From Mycobacterium sp. (GTDB lineage: Bacteria; Actinomycetota; Actinomycetes; Mycobacteriales; Mycobacteriaceae), in the NCBI RefSeq assembly GCF_004298145.1, contig NZ_SCRH01000006.1:1-64000 (forward strand): DNA of 64,000 nucleotides, given 5' to 3'. Positions 9,127 through 17,169 of this stretch are shown here, in pieces. The notes under the pieces are model-generated. The model did no database searches and was not told where the DNA came from. It was given only the letters and a program-made list of their open reading frames with translations. The position numbers were made by a program, and so were the translations under genes. How positions within the stretch are numbered: position 1 is the stretch's first letter; each line of letters starts with the position of its first letter.

Positions 9127-9870
9127 ATGGGTCGTGTCGCGGTAGTCACCGGAGCCAGCCGGGGAATCGGAGCGGCGTCCGCATTAGTGCTGGCGGAGCG
9201 GGGGTTTCGGGTCGTTGTCAATTACAGGTCCAGCGCCGGGGAAGCAGACAAGGTGGAAACCGCGGCGACCACCGCCGGTGGCGAGGCCATCGCGATTCGG
9301 GCCGATGTCACCAACCCCGACGATGTCGCCGCGATGGTCGACGAAACCAACAAAAAGTGGGGCGGCGTCGACGTGCTCGTGCACAACGCGCTCATCCCCT
9401 ACGACGTCACCTCGTTCGCGGACCTGAGCTGGGAGCAGCTCGGCGGCAAACTGGACCGAGAACTGCATGCCGCCTTTCTGGTCACTAAAGCCGTTGTCCC
9501 CGAAATGATTTCACGAGGCTATGGCCGACTGGTCTATCTCACCACGGTGTTGTCCCGCCGGCCCCGACAGGGCATGATCACGGTGGGAACGGCCAAGGCG
9601 GCAATGGACCAGTTCGTCCGGTACGTCGCGCTCGAGCTGGCTCCGCATCAGATCACCGCCAACCTCGTCTCGCCCGCCACCGTCGCCGATCCCACGGCGA
9701 ACGCGCTGTTGACGGCCGAGGAATTACACCAACTCGGCGCGACAAATCCCATGGGGCGGCTGGTCAGCCCCGACGAGGTGGCCAAGACGGTGGCGTTCCT
9801 GGCCAGCGCGGATTCCGGTTTCATCACCGGCCACTGCCTGGAGGTCAACGGCGGCCTCGCCATGGATTGA
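9127..9870 (+). CDS. Short-chain dehydrogenase/reductase lacking the catalytic tyrosine
   Basis: 247 residues, classical SDR length. The cofactor motif TGASRGIG (8-15) and the terminal ITGHCLEVNGG are intact, so NAD(P) binding is likely. In the active site the lysine is present (Lys157) but the Tyr of Tyr-x3-Lys is Val153, the usual serine is Thr140, and NNAG is replaced by HNALIP. It is therefore either a pseudo-enzyme or uses another mechanism; a subgroup of actinobacterial SDRs shares the GTAK form. A GGAGG site precedes the ATG. The next gene begins about 40 bp downstream. Confidence 0.85.
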   Translation: MGRVAVVTGASRGIGAASALVLAERGFRVVVNYRSSAGEADKVETAATTAGGEAIAIRADVTNPDDVAAMVDETNKKWGGVDVLVHNALIPYDVTSFADLSWEQLGGKLDRELHAAFLVTKAVVPEMISRGYGRLVYLTTVLSRRPRQGMITVGTAKAAMDQFVRYVALELAPHQITANLVSPATVADPTANALLTAEELHQLGATNPMGRLVSPDEVAKTVAFLASADSGFITGHCLEVNGGLAMD

Positions 9871-9911
9871 CAGCCGATCCGGCCACCGGGTCGTCGGAAA
9901 AGGGGTGCGGC

Positions 9912-10775
9912 GTGCAAACGATCGACCTGGCTTACGTCGGGCGTGGCATTCATGAGGAGCTGGTCGCGCACGTCGCCGACCAGGAGGGTTATTACCGGGA
10001 CGAGGGTGTCCACGTCGCGATCCGCGACGGGATCGGCTGGAAAGCGCAGCGGCTGCGCCACGTCGCGGTGATCGGCCTGGGCAGGGCCCTGCTGTCGCGG
10101 CTTGACGATAGGATCGGATGGAAAGCGTTGAGCGTCAACACCGATCGCCCGCTGTTCTGGTTTCTCGGCAACGCCGAGGTGAAGTCCATGGCCGATCTTC
10201 GCGGGCGGCGCCTGGCCGTGCACGCCCCCAATAACCCGCCGGGCACCTTCGCCCGGATCGTCCTGCGTAAGCACGGGCTGGACCCCGACCGCGACCTGCA
10301 CTGCGTGGTGCGGCATCCGGGTGACTACCAGATGGACCTGCGCCGGCTGCGCGACGGCTCGATCGATGCCGCCTACGTCGGCAGCACGCTGTCCCCCGAA
10401 CAGGTCGCCGCCGAAGAGGGGTTTCACCTGCTGGCCTGGGTTGGCGATCACTTCCGGATTCCCACGGTGGGCGTAGCGGTGGATCCCGTACACATCCCGC
10501 CGGACAGCCCCGCGCTGCAGGCCCTGTTGCGGGCGAATCAGCGGGCACTGCGGCTTCTCGCCGAACAACCAAGCCGCGCCGTCGATTACCTCAACCGGTT
10601 CCTCGACCGGCTCACCACTGACGAGACGAAACGGCACTACGAGCGCTACGTCGGCCCCTACTTCACCCCCGACTATCGGGTTGACCTGGGCATCGCGCAG
10701 CAGGCGATAGACGCGGTCGCGGGCGAACTCGGTGTCGCACCGATAGCCGCCGCGGACTTCTATCAGAACAGCTAG
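9912..10775 (+). CDS. NMT1/THI5-like substrate-binding-fold protein without signal peptide
   Basis: 287 residues resembling the periplasmic binding fold of the NMT1/THI5 group: an early AYVGRGIHEE motif, a MADLRGRRLAVHAPNNPPG ligand loop and a GSIDAAYVGSTLSP hinge segment. Family members bind thiamine precursors, sulfonates or aromatic acids, and a few are enzymes. There is no signal peptide or lipobox and no ABC permease or ATPase nearby, so it probably acts in the cytoplasm. The GTG at 9912 has AAAAGGGG upstream; a TTG at 9867 overlapping the SDR stop is an alternative. Cotranscribed with the SDR. Confidence 0.68.
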   Translation: MQTIDLAYVGRGIHEELVAHVADQEGYYRDEGVHVAIRDGIGWKAQRLRHVAVIGLGRALLSRLDDRIGWKALSVNTDRPLFWFLGNAEVKSMADLRGRRLAVHAPNNPPGTFARIVLRKHGLDPDRDLHCVVRHPGDYQMDLRRLRDGSIDAAYVGSTLSPEQVAAEEGFHLLAWVGDHFRIPTVGVAVDPVHIPPDSPALQALLRANQRALRLLAEQPSRAVDYLNRFLDRLTTDETKRHYERYVGPYFTPDYRVDLGIAQQAIDAVAGELGVAPIAAADFYQNS

Positions 10776-10798
10776 CGTGGCCCGTCGAACCGATCGTG

Positions 10799-10838
10799 CA
10801 CTCAGTGCGAAAAATCAGCGAAATATTCGCAGTGAGTA
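10799..10838. terminator. Imperfect 13-bp inverted repeat between convergent genes
   Basis: CACTCAGTGCGAA (10799-10811) pairs with TTCGCAGTGAGTA (10826-10838) at 11 of 13 positions around a 14-nt loop. It lies between the stops of the substrate-binding-fold gene and desA3 and is followed by CGTTCGGCG, a string also present beside the hairpins near 22.8 kb and 47.0 kb. A bidirectional terminator of repeat origin is the likeliest reading. No T-run follows. Confidence 0.5.
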
Positions 10839-10862
10839 CACGTTCGGCGCGCAGCCGGTCAG

Positions 10863-12146
10863 TTAGGCGGCGAGGCCGTCGTCAATACCGCGTGTCGCGG
10901 CAGCCCGCTTCGCGCGCCGCCAGCCCCGCACCGCGGTGATCGCGGACTTGAGCCCACGACGACGGCCGGTGACCGGATCGGTACCCAGGAAACTGGGCTC
11001 GAGCTCGGCGAACATCCGCTCGCTGCGGGTTTCCGGTGCGTTGTCGGCGTCGTCACGCAGGTACTTGTTCGGCAGCGAGAGCTTGGCTATCGTGCGCCAC
11101 GTCTTCGCATACTGGAACAGGAACGAGCCTGTGGTGTAAGGCAAGTCGTACTTGTCGCAGACCTCGCGCACCCTCATCGAGATCTCGTGCAGCCGGTTGC
11201 TCGGCAGATCGGGATACAGGTGGTGCTCGATCTGGTGGCACAGGTTGCCGCTCATGAAGCGCAGCGCCGGGCCGGCCTCGAAGTTGGCGCTGCCCAGCAT
11301 CTGACGCAGATACCACTGCCCCTTGGTCTCGCCGATCATGTCGGTCTTGGTGAATTTCTCTGCGCCGTCGGGGAAATGGCCGCAGAAGATCACCGCGTTG
11401 GCCCACACGTTGCGGATCACGTTGGCAAGCGCGTTCGCCTTCAGCGTGGACATGTAGGTCGCGCCGGGTGACAACGACGTCAGCGCCGGGAACGCGACGT
11501 AGTCCTTGAGCACCTGTCGCCCCGCCTTGGCCAGGAACTCCTCGGTCCGCTGCCGCGCCTCGTCGTTATCCATCCGCTTCTTGACGATCTTCCCGAGCTC
11601 GACGTGCTGCAGGCCGACTCCCCACTCGAAGAGGAGCGCGAGCAACGTGTTGTAAACCAGGTTGAACATGTTGAAGCGCTTCCAGCGCTGGTCGCGGGTG
11701 ACGCGCAGCAGACCGTAGCCGACGTCGTCGTCCATCCCGAGAATATTTGTGTACTTGTGGTGCACGAAGTTGTGGGTGTAGCGCCAGTGCTTGGACGACC
11801 CGCTCATGTCCCACTCCCACGTCGAGGAGTGAATCTCGGGGTCGTTCATCCAGTCCCACTGGCCGTGCATGACGTTGTGGCCGATCTCCATGTTCTCGAC
11901 GATCTTGGCCACGCCCAGGGTTACCGTCCCCGCCCACCAGGCCGAGCGCCGCGAACTGGCGGCCAGCAACAGCCGGCCGGTCACCTCCAGCGCGCGCTGG
12001 GCCGCGATGGTGCGGCGGATGTAGCGGGAGTCCCGCTCGCCGCGCGAGTCTTCCACGTCCTGGCGGATGGCATCGAGCTCGAAGGCCAGGTTTTCGATAT
12101 CGGCGTCCGCCAGATGGGCGAATACGTCGATGTCAGTGATCGCCAT
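10863..12146 (-). CDS. desA3: Stearoyl-CoA 9-desaturase DesA3
   Basis: DesA3 is a membrane di-iron desaturase that makes oleoyl-CoA from stearoyl-CoA with electrons from its partner reductase. The three histidine boxes are present: HNVMH (90-94), HNFVHH (125-130) and HQIEHH near residue 290. Length is 427 residues, the same as recalled for M. tuberculosis Rv3229c. The reductase gene lies just upstream on the same strand, but an 83-bp gap holding a tandem operator shows that desA3 has its own control. Membrane segments are short and split around the boxes as in other acyl-CoA desaturases. Confidence 0.95.
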   Translation of the reverse strand: MAITDIDVFAHLADADIENLAFELDAIRQDVEDSRGERDSRYIRRTIAAQRALEVTGRLLLAASSRRSAWWAGTVTLGVAKIVENMEIGHNVMHGQWDWMNDPEIHSSTWEWDMSGSSKHWRYTHNFVHHKYTNILGMDDDVGYGLLRVTRDQRWKRFNMFNLVYNTLLALLFEWGVGLQHVELGKIVKKRMDNDEARQRTEEFLAKAGRQVLKDYVAFPALTSLSPGATYMSTLKANALANVIRNVWANAVIFCGHFPDGAEKFTKTDMIGETKGQWYLRQMLGSANFEAGPALRFMSGNLCHQIEHHLYPDLPSNRLHEISMRVREVCDKYDLPYTTGSFLFQYAKTWRTIAKLSLPNKYLRDDADNAPETRSERMFAELEPSFLGTDPVTGRRRGLKSAITAVRGWRRAKRAAATRGIDDGLAA

Positions 12147-12182
12147 CGTCGTCTCCCTGCGGTCGTTTGTTCGGTTCCAGAC

Positions 12183-12211
12183 CTACGCTATCGTAACCTA
12201 CGAGGCCGTAG
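12183..12211. promoter_or_regulatory. Tandem inverted-repeat operator upstream of desA3
   Basis: Two 14-bp dyads, CTACG-N4-CGTAA (12183-12196) and CTACG-N4-CGTAG (12198-12211), begin 15 bp apart. The second is the core of a perfect 10-bp inverted repeat with a 4-nt spacer (12193-12216). The block lies 37-65 bp upstream of the desA3 ATG. The same two-dyad arrangement recurs at 13458-13486. Pattern is seen; a TetR-type repressor responding to acyl-CoA is inferred from the target genes. Confidence 0.75.
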
Positions 12212-12229
12212 GTTACCTGTGAGTAGCCT

Positions 12230-13426
12230 TTAAATGTCGAGTACGCAATCACCGGACGCGGCCGACACACAGGTCTGCACCCGGGTCCCCGGGTCGTGCT
12301 CCTGGCCGGTCCGCAGATCACGGACGTGACCCTCCACCAGGCTGACCACACACGACTGGCAGATACCCATGCGGCACCCGAAGGGCATCTGAATCCCGGC
12401 GCTCTCCCCCGCGTCCATCAGCGACGTCGCCGCGTCGGCGGCGACGGTGCGTCCGCTTTGGGCGAAGGTGACCGTTCCGCCGGCACCGGCGGGTGCGGCC
12501 TTGGACACCGCGAACCGCTCGAGATGCAAACGCTCGGTGATGCCCGCGGCCGACCATACCCCTTCAGCTGCAATGAGCAGGCCCTCCGGCCCGCAGGCCC
12601 AGGTCTGGCGCTCGCGCCAGTCCGGCACGTCGGCGTCCAGCACGGACAGGTCGAGCCGGCCTTGGGTACGCGTCTCGCGCAGCTGCAACCGATAGCCCGG
12701 GTGGTCGGCCTCCAGCGCGGCCAGCTCGGTGCGAAACATCATGTGGGATTCGGTGGGCGCCGAATGCAGGTGGGCGATGTCACCGATTTGGTTGCGGCGC
12801 ACCAGGGTTCGCAACATCGACATCACCGGCGTGATCCCGGAGCCGGCGGTGAGGAACAGGATCGACGCGGGTGCCGGATCGGGCAGGACGAAGTTGCCCT
12901 GCGGCGCGGCCAGCCGGACGACGGTGCCGGGCTCGACACCGGCCACCAGGTGCGACGACAGGAAACCTTCGGGCATCGCCTTCACGGTGATGGTCACGGT
13001 GCGCGCCGAACCGGAGCGCGAGGTCGTCGCGGCCGGGGTCGATGTCAGCGAATACGACCGCCAGCGCCAGCGGCCGTCCATCAGCAGTCCGATGCCGATG
13101 TACTGGCCCGGCTCGTAGTCGAAGTTGAAGCCCCAGCCCGGTTTGATGACCAGGGTCGCCGAATCCTCCGTCTCGCGGCGCACCTGCAGGACCCGCCCCC
13201 GCAGTTCCCGCGCCGACCAGAGCGGATTGGCCAGGTGCAGATAGTCGTCGGGCAACAGCGGCGTCGTGATGCGCGCGGCGAGCTTGCGCAGTGCATGCCA
13301 GCCGGGATGCCGGTCGGCGCCGGCGACCACGGGTCGCTTGGTGTCGACGACGTTGCCCGTGATCGATGGGTTCCGTTTACCCAGAGGAAGCTCCTGCTCA
13401 CTATGTGGCGCCTTGCTTACGCTCAC
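12230..13426 (-). CDS. Ferredoxin reductase with C-terminal 2Fe-2S domain, DesA3 electron donor
   Basis: 398 residues: an FAD domain ([22 protein letters not shown]), an NAD(P) domain ([16 protein letters not shown] and WACGPEGLL) and a plant-type 2Fe-2S domain with CRMGICQSC plus a final Cys in QTCVSA. This is the M. tuberculosis Rv3230c layout; that protein passes electrons to DesA3. The start could be slightly further in, since the first 20 residues are not conserved and no clear ribosome-binding site is seen. It carries its own copy of the tandem operator upstream, identical in design to that of desA3. Confidence 0.93.
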   Translation of the reverse strand: MSVSKAPHSEQELPLGKRNPSITGNVVDTKRPVVAGADRHPGWHALRKLAARITTPLLPDDYLHLANPLWSARELRGRVLQVRRETEDSATLVIKPGWGFNFDYEPGQYIGIGLLMDGRWRWRSYSLTSTPAATTSRSGSARTVTITVKAMPEGFLSSHLVAGVEPGTVVRLAAPQGNFVLPDPAPASILFLTAGSGITPVMSMLRTLVRRNQIGDIAHLHSAPTESHMMFRTELAALEADHPGYRLQLRETRTQGRLDLSVLDADVPDWRERQTWACGPEGLLIAAEGVWSAAGITERLHLERFAVSKAAPAGAGGTVTFAQSGRTVAADAATSLMDAGESAGIQMPFGCRMGICQSCVVSLVEGHVRDLRTGQEHDPGTRVQTCVSAASGDCVLDI

Positions 13427-13457
13427 ATTGTGATCGATTCTGTGCGGTTCACGAAAC

Positions 13458-13486
13458 CTACGGTACCGTAACCTACGGTGTCGTAG
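13458..13486. promoter_or_regulatory. Tandem inverted-repeat operator upstream of the DesA3 reductase gene
   Basis: CTACG-N4-CGTAA (13458-13471) and CTACG-N4-CGTAG (13473-13486) repeat the desA3 operator with the same 15-bp offset; only the N4 spacers differ. The first dyad is centred on a GGTACC palindrome. The block lies 32-60 bp upstream of the reductase start. It falls after the stop of the preceding Rv3231c-like gene, so it defines a separate promoter. Confidence 0.75.
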
Positions 13487-13521
13487 CTAGCGCTGCGGCC
13501 TGGAATACCTCACATTCGACG

Positions 13522-14043
13522 TCACATCAGCTCCAGCAAAAACGGCAGCTCCTGGTTGGCGTACCAGGCCAAATCGTGGTCTTGCGCATCGCCGACGATC
13601 AGGTCGGCGTCCTCATCGCCCAGATCGGCGGCGTCGACGGCCTCGACCGCCCTCGCCACCGCCTCTTCGGCCCCGGCGTTGTCGACGTAGGCGGCGATGA
13701 CGTCCTCGATCGGGACCGGCCCGGGCAGTCGGACCACGGCGTCGTCGAGGTCGGGACGGTACGTGAGATCGTCCACGTCGGCGGCCAGCACCGCGCGCCG
13801 GGGCGGCAGGGACTCCGAAGGCGCTTCAGCTGCTTCCGCCCCCGTGGCGGCCAGTAAACGCAGCGACGCCAGCGCCGCCTCGCGCAGTGCCACGTCGGCG
13901 AGCTCGTCGTCATCGCCCTCGGCGTAGGCCTCGCGCAACGTCGGCGTCAGCGCGAACGCCGTGCCGTTGACCGGCCGCACCGAGCCGTCGGCCACGAGCT
14001 GCTGCAACATGGCCAGCGTGACGGGGATATAGACGACCGTCAT
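13522..14043 (-). CDS. Conserved actinobacterial protein (Rv3231c-like, DUF6912 type)
   Basis: 173 residues, acidic, soluble. It opens with MTVVYIPVTLAMLQQLV and contains two repeated Ala/Glu/Asp-rich helical stretches, with no catalytic motif, signal peptide or membrane segment. The position between ppk2 and the DesA3 reductase is as in M. tuberculosis (Rv3231c). Its start codon abuts the 54-bp repeat pair at 14044-14125, so the promoter would lie in or beyond that repeat. Function is unknown. Confidence 0.82.
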   Translation of the reverse strand: MTVVYIPVTLAMLQQLVADGSVRPVNGTAFALTPTLREAYAEGDDDELADVALREAALASLRLLAATGAEAAEAPSESLPPRRAVLAADVDDLTYRPDLDDAVVRLPGPVPIEDVIAAYVDNAGAEEAVARAVEAVDAADLGDEDADLIVGDAQDHDLAWYANQELPFLLELM

Positions 14044-14125
14044 GGCTGCGCCGCTCTTGCGATCGCCACGGGCCGATGGTGGCGACCCGCCGCGACCGGC
14101 TGCGCCGCTCTTGCGATCGCCACGG
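14044..14125. repeat. Two copies of a 54-bp dispersed repeat filling the ppk2 intergenic gap
   Basis: The 28-bp string at 14044-14071 recurs at 14098-14125, with GATGGTGGCGACCCGC between them, giving a 54-bp period. The unit contains GCGATCGCCAC and GGTGGCGACC, which pair as a hairpin. The repeat occupies exactly the space between the Rv3231c-like start and the ppk2 stop. Related copies lie at 24508-24634, 36577-36631 and 40470-40577. Confidence 0.85.
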
Positions 14126-14932
14126 CTAGATCAGCGTGGCCGCGTAGTCGTCGACATACGTCGACAGCTCACGCGGCGGCCGCCGGTAGTTCCCACTCAC
14201 GACGGGATGCCGCGGCAGCTTGACCTTGGGCGCCTCGACATCGCGGTAGGAGATCGTGGACAACAAATGGGCCATCATGTTCAGCCGGGCGTGTTTCTTG
14301 ATATCCGATTCCACGACATACCACGGGCTCGCCGGGGTATCGGTGTGCACCATCATCTCGTCCTTCGCGCGTGAGTAATCCTCCCACCGGTATACCGATT
14401 CCAGGTCGATCGGGCTCAGTTTCCATCGCCGGACCGGGTCATCCAGGCGCGCCTTGAACCGCCGCAGTTGTTCGGTGTCGGAGACCGAGAACCAATACTT
14501 GCGCAGCAGTAACCCGTCATCGATGAGCATCTGCTCGAAGACCGGCGTCTGCCGCAAAAACAGCGCATGCTCTTGCGGCGTGCAGAATCCCATGACTTTC
14601 TCGATGCCCGCCCGGTTGTACCACGACCGGTCGAACAGCACGATCTCACCTTTGGTGGGCAAGTGGGCGATGTAGCGCTGGTAATACCACTGCCCGCGTT
14701 CGCGATCCGTCGGCATCGGCAACGCGGCGACGCGCGCGACCCGCGGGCTCAGGTATTCGGTGATCCGTTTGATGGCACCGCCCTTGCCGGCGGCGTCACG
14801 ACCCTCGAAGATCACCACCAGCCGCGCCCCGGAATGTCGCACCCACTCTTGCAGCTTCACCAATTCCGTTTGCAGCCGGAACAATTCGGCTTCGTAGACG
14901 GCGTCAGAAATCTTGGGCGCGGTTGGCTTCAC
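14126..14932 (-). CDS. ppk2: Polyphosphate kinase 2
   Basis: PPK2 moves phosphate between polyphosphate and nucleotides, in mycobacteria mostly making GTP or ATP from polyP. The 268-residue protein is a single P-loop domain: Walker A EGRDAAGKGG, Walker B LFDRSWYNRAG and the lid motif around RERGQWYYQRY. Homology begins near the chosen ATG. The TAG stop sits at the edge of the 54-bp repeat. It is 40 bp downstream of the WS/DGAT gene on the same strand. Orthologue of Rv3232c. Confidence 0.93.
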   Translation of the reverse strand: MKPTAPKISDAVYEAELFRLQTELVKLQEWVRHSGARLVVIFEGRDAAGKGGAIKRITEYLSPRVARVAALPMPTDRERGQWYYQRYIAHLPTKGEIVLFDRSWYNRAGIEKVMGFCTPQEHALFLRQTPVFEQMLIDDGLLLRKYWFSVSDTEQLRRFKARLDDPVRRWKLSPIDLESVYRWEDYSRAKDEMMVHTDTPASPWYVVESDIKKHARLNMMAHLLSTISYRDVEAPKVKLPRHPVVSGNYRRPPRELSTYVDDYAATLI

Positions 14933-14972
14933 AGGACGAATGATAGCCGTACGCAGGGGTTTTCACCGCCGA

Positions 14973-16394
14973 CTAGGACCGGGAAGCCTCCAGCAGTTCC
15001 TCGAGAGCTTGGTTCAGCAGTCCCGGCAGCAGCTCGACATCGCTCATGGCTTCGCGGTCGGCATTGATTCCGTAATAGAGCATGCCGTTATACGACGTCA
15101 CGCCGATCGCCAGCGCCTGGTTGTGCAGCAGCGGCGGCACCGCGTAGGTTTCCAGCAACTTGGTGCCGGCGACGTACATCTGCGACTGGGCTCCGGGCGC
15201 GTTGGTGATCAGCAGGTTGAACGTGCGCTTGGAGAAGCTCGGGAAATTGGTCGCGACCCGGATTCCCATGGCGTGCAGCGTCGGCGGTGCGAAGCCCGAT
15301 AACGTGACAATGGTCCGGGCGTCCACCAGATGGGCGGCCGTCGCGTTGGACTCGGTGGCGTGCGCGATCTGCGAGAGCCGCACCACGGCGTTCGGCTCCC
15401 CCACCGGCAGGTCGACCAGGAACGGCATGACCTGGCTGATCGCCTGACCGGGGCCGCTCGTGTCGAGGTCGCCCTCGGCGTACACCGACAGCGGCGCCAT
15501 CGCCCGCACCGTCGCGGTCGACGACACCGCCACCCCGCGCGACATCAGCCAGTTGCCCAGGGCGCCGGCGATCACGGCGAGCACCACGTCGTTGACGTCG
15601 CAGTCGTAGCGGGCCCGCACGGCGCGGTAATCCTCGAGGCTGCCGGTGGCGACGGTGAACCGGCGATGACGCGAAACGGTGGCATTGAGCGGGCTGCTGG
15701 GCGCGTCGCCCCGGGCCAGGTTGCGCACGAGATCAAACGCCCAACGGCCGGCGTCGACAAGCTCGCCGTAGTTCGTCACCAGGCCGCCGATCGCGGACCC
15801 GACGGCGTGCAGCTGCGCGCTCGGGCCCACCAGCCACTCGCCGATCGCGCCCAGGACCAGCCGGGTGGTGCCCGGGTCGCGTTCCGGTATCCAGATGTCT
15901 TCGGGAGCCGGCGGCGGGCGTCTCGTCCGATCGCTGATGACGTGGTTGATTTCCAGCGCCGCCATACCGTTGATCAGCGCTTGATGCGATTTGGTGTAGA
16001 GGGCGACCCGGTTCTTGGACAGGCCCTCGACCAGGTACATCTCCCACAGCGGCCGCGACTTGTCCAGCGGCCGCGCGGCCAGCCGCGCAATCAGCTCATG
16101 CAGTTGCCCGTCGCTGCCCGGCGAGGGCAGCGCCGAGCGCCGCACGTGATAGGTGATGTCGAAGTCGTTGTCGTCGATCCACACCGGCCGGGCCGACCCG
16201 ACCCGTACCTCGCGGACTTTCTGCCGGTAGCGCGGAACCTGGGGCAGCCGCTGCTCGACGGTGGCCAGCAGCGTCTCATAACTCAGGCCGGCACGCGGAC
16301 GGCGCAGGATGGCCAGCGAGCCGACGTACATGGGGGTGGCGGTGTTTTCCAGCCGATAGAACGACGCATCCGGCGGGGACAACCGGGTCACCAT
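14973..16394 (-). CDS. WS/DGAT-family acyltransferase homologue, Tgs3-like, degenerate active site
   Basis: 473 residues with the full wax-ester synthase/diacylglycerol acyltransferase fold: DASFYRLENTATPMYVG at the start and the C-terminal PGAQSQMYVAG region. M. tuberculosis carries this locus as two genes (Rv3233c and Rv3234c); here it is one frame. The catalytic HHxxxDG motif reads HQALING at 137-143: His137 is kept, the second His is Gln138 and the Asp is Asn142. Acyltransferase activity is therefore doubtful. The ATG is supported by GAGGAGG ten bases upstream; an ATG nine codons earlier lacks one. Confidence 0.87.
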   Translation of the reverse strand: MVTRLSPPDASFYRLENTATPMYVGSLAILRRPRAGLSYETLLATVEQRLPQVPRYRQKVREVRVGSARPVWIDDNDFDITYHVRRSALPSPGSDGQLHELIARLAARPLDKSRPLWEMYLVEGLSKNRVALYTKSHQALINGMAALEINHVISDRTRRPPPAPEDIWIPERDPGTTRLVLGAIGEWLVGPSAQLHAVGSAIGGLVTNYGELVDAGRWAFDLVRNLARGDAPSSPLNATVSRHRRFTVATGSLEDYRAVRARYDCDVNDVVLAVIAGALGNWLMSRGVAVSSTATVRAMAPLSVYAEGDLDTSGPGQAISQVMPFLVDLPVGEPNAVVRLSQIAHATESNATAAHLVDARTIVTLSGFAPPTLHAMGIRVATNFPSFSKRTFNLLITNAPGAQSQMYVAGTKLLETYAVPPLLHNQALAIGVTSYNGMLYYGINADREAMSDVELLPGLLNQALEELLEASRS

Positions 16395-16520
16395 ACGGCG
16401 CAGTCCTCCTCGTCGATTCATCGCCCTGTCGCCTCAAGCGATGTCTCGCCCACGGTAATCGTCCGGTCCGGGCGCACATCAGCATGGGCACGCGCAATCG
16501 GAGAGTTGTGCCATGATGAC

Positions 16521-16536
16521 CACTGACTAACCAGTG
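16521..16536. promoter_or_regulatory. CACTG-N6-CAGTG dyad in the divergent promoter region
   Basis: A 5-bp perfect inverted repeat with a 6-nt spacer lies between the WS/DGAT-like gene and the divergent Rv3235-like gene, about 55 bp upstream of the latter's start. It could be a repressor site for either gene. It is short enough to occur by chance. Confidence 0.3.
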
Positions 16537-16590
16537 TCTGCCCTCTCTCCAGCAGGCTTCCGGTCCGGCCGAAGAGTTGGAGAGTGCACG

Positions 16591-17160
16591 TTGAACACTA
16601 GTCCCATCGCGATTCCATCTGACGCTTTCACCGTCATACCGGTCGTCGACTACGAGCCGGAAACCCAAGGCGTGCCACGCACCGTGCCGCAGTGCCGGCG
16701 GTCCTCGCGCACCCCGTCACGCGGCCGCAGCGGCCACGCCGCGCCCCGGCCCTACACCGGGCAACCCAGCAGAGCGCCGGTCCCGGATTCCGGCCGGGTC
16801 ATGTCCGCGCGGATGCACCAGGCGGCGATGTTCGCCGACGCCGCGCTGCGCCGCGTGCTGGAGGTCATCGACCGCCGCCGGCCGGCCGCCCAGCTGAATC
16901 CGCTGCTGGCGCCCAACCTGGTGGATTCTGTTGTCGCGCTTGGGCGTTCGGCGGCCGGACAGGCGCCCGGTTACGCGGGTGCCGCGGTATTGCGCCGCAT
17001 GCGGTTGCAGCCGGCGGGTCACCGCGACCCCGAGGCCGCGGCCGAGGTCTTCGGCTCCTACAGCCGCGGGAGCCGGGTGCACGCCATCGCGTGCCGGGTG
17101 GAGCAGGTCAGTGTCGCGAGCGGGACCCGATGGATGGTGGTGGCCCTGCACATCGGGTGA
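16591..17160 (+). CDS. Rv3235-family protein
   Basis: 189 residues. The N-terminal 60 are Pro/Arg-rich and probably disordered. From about residue 75 a compact domain follows (MHQAAMFADAALRRVLEVIDRRRP, then VHAIACRVEQ and WMVVALHIG), matching the Rv3235 or DUF6459 family of actinobacteria. The TTG start has GGAGAG six bases upstream; a GTG at 16534 is an in-frame alternative. It is divergent from the WS/DGAT-like gene and convergent with kefB. The family is often found near secA. Function unknown. Confidence 0.78.
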   Translation: MNTSPIAIPSDAFTVIPVVDYEPETQGVPRTVPQCRRSSRTPSRGRSGHAAPRPYTGQPSRAPVPDSGRVMSARMHQAAMFADAALRRVLEVIDRRRPAAQLNPLLAPNLVDSVVALGRSAAGQAPGYAGAAVLRRMRLQPAGHRDPEAAAEVFGSYSRGSRVHAIACRVEQVSVASGTRWMVVALHIG

Positions 17161-17169
17161 CCGCGCCGG

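Noticed and set aside
10863..13426. desA3 and its reductase as one simple operon
   Set aside because: An 83-bp gap with a full second copy of the tandem operator argues for separate promoters, although read-through is possible.
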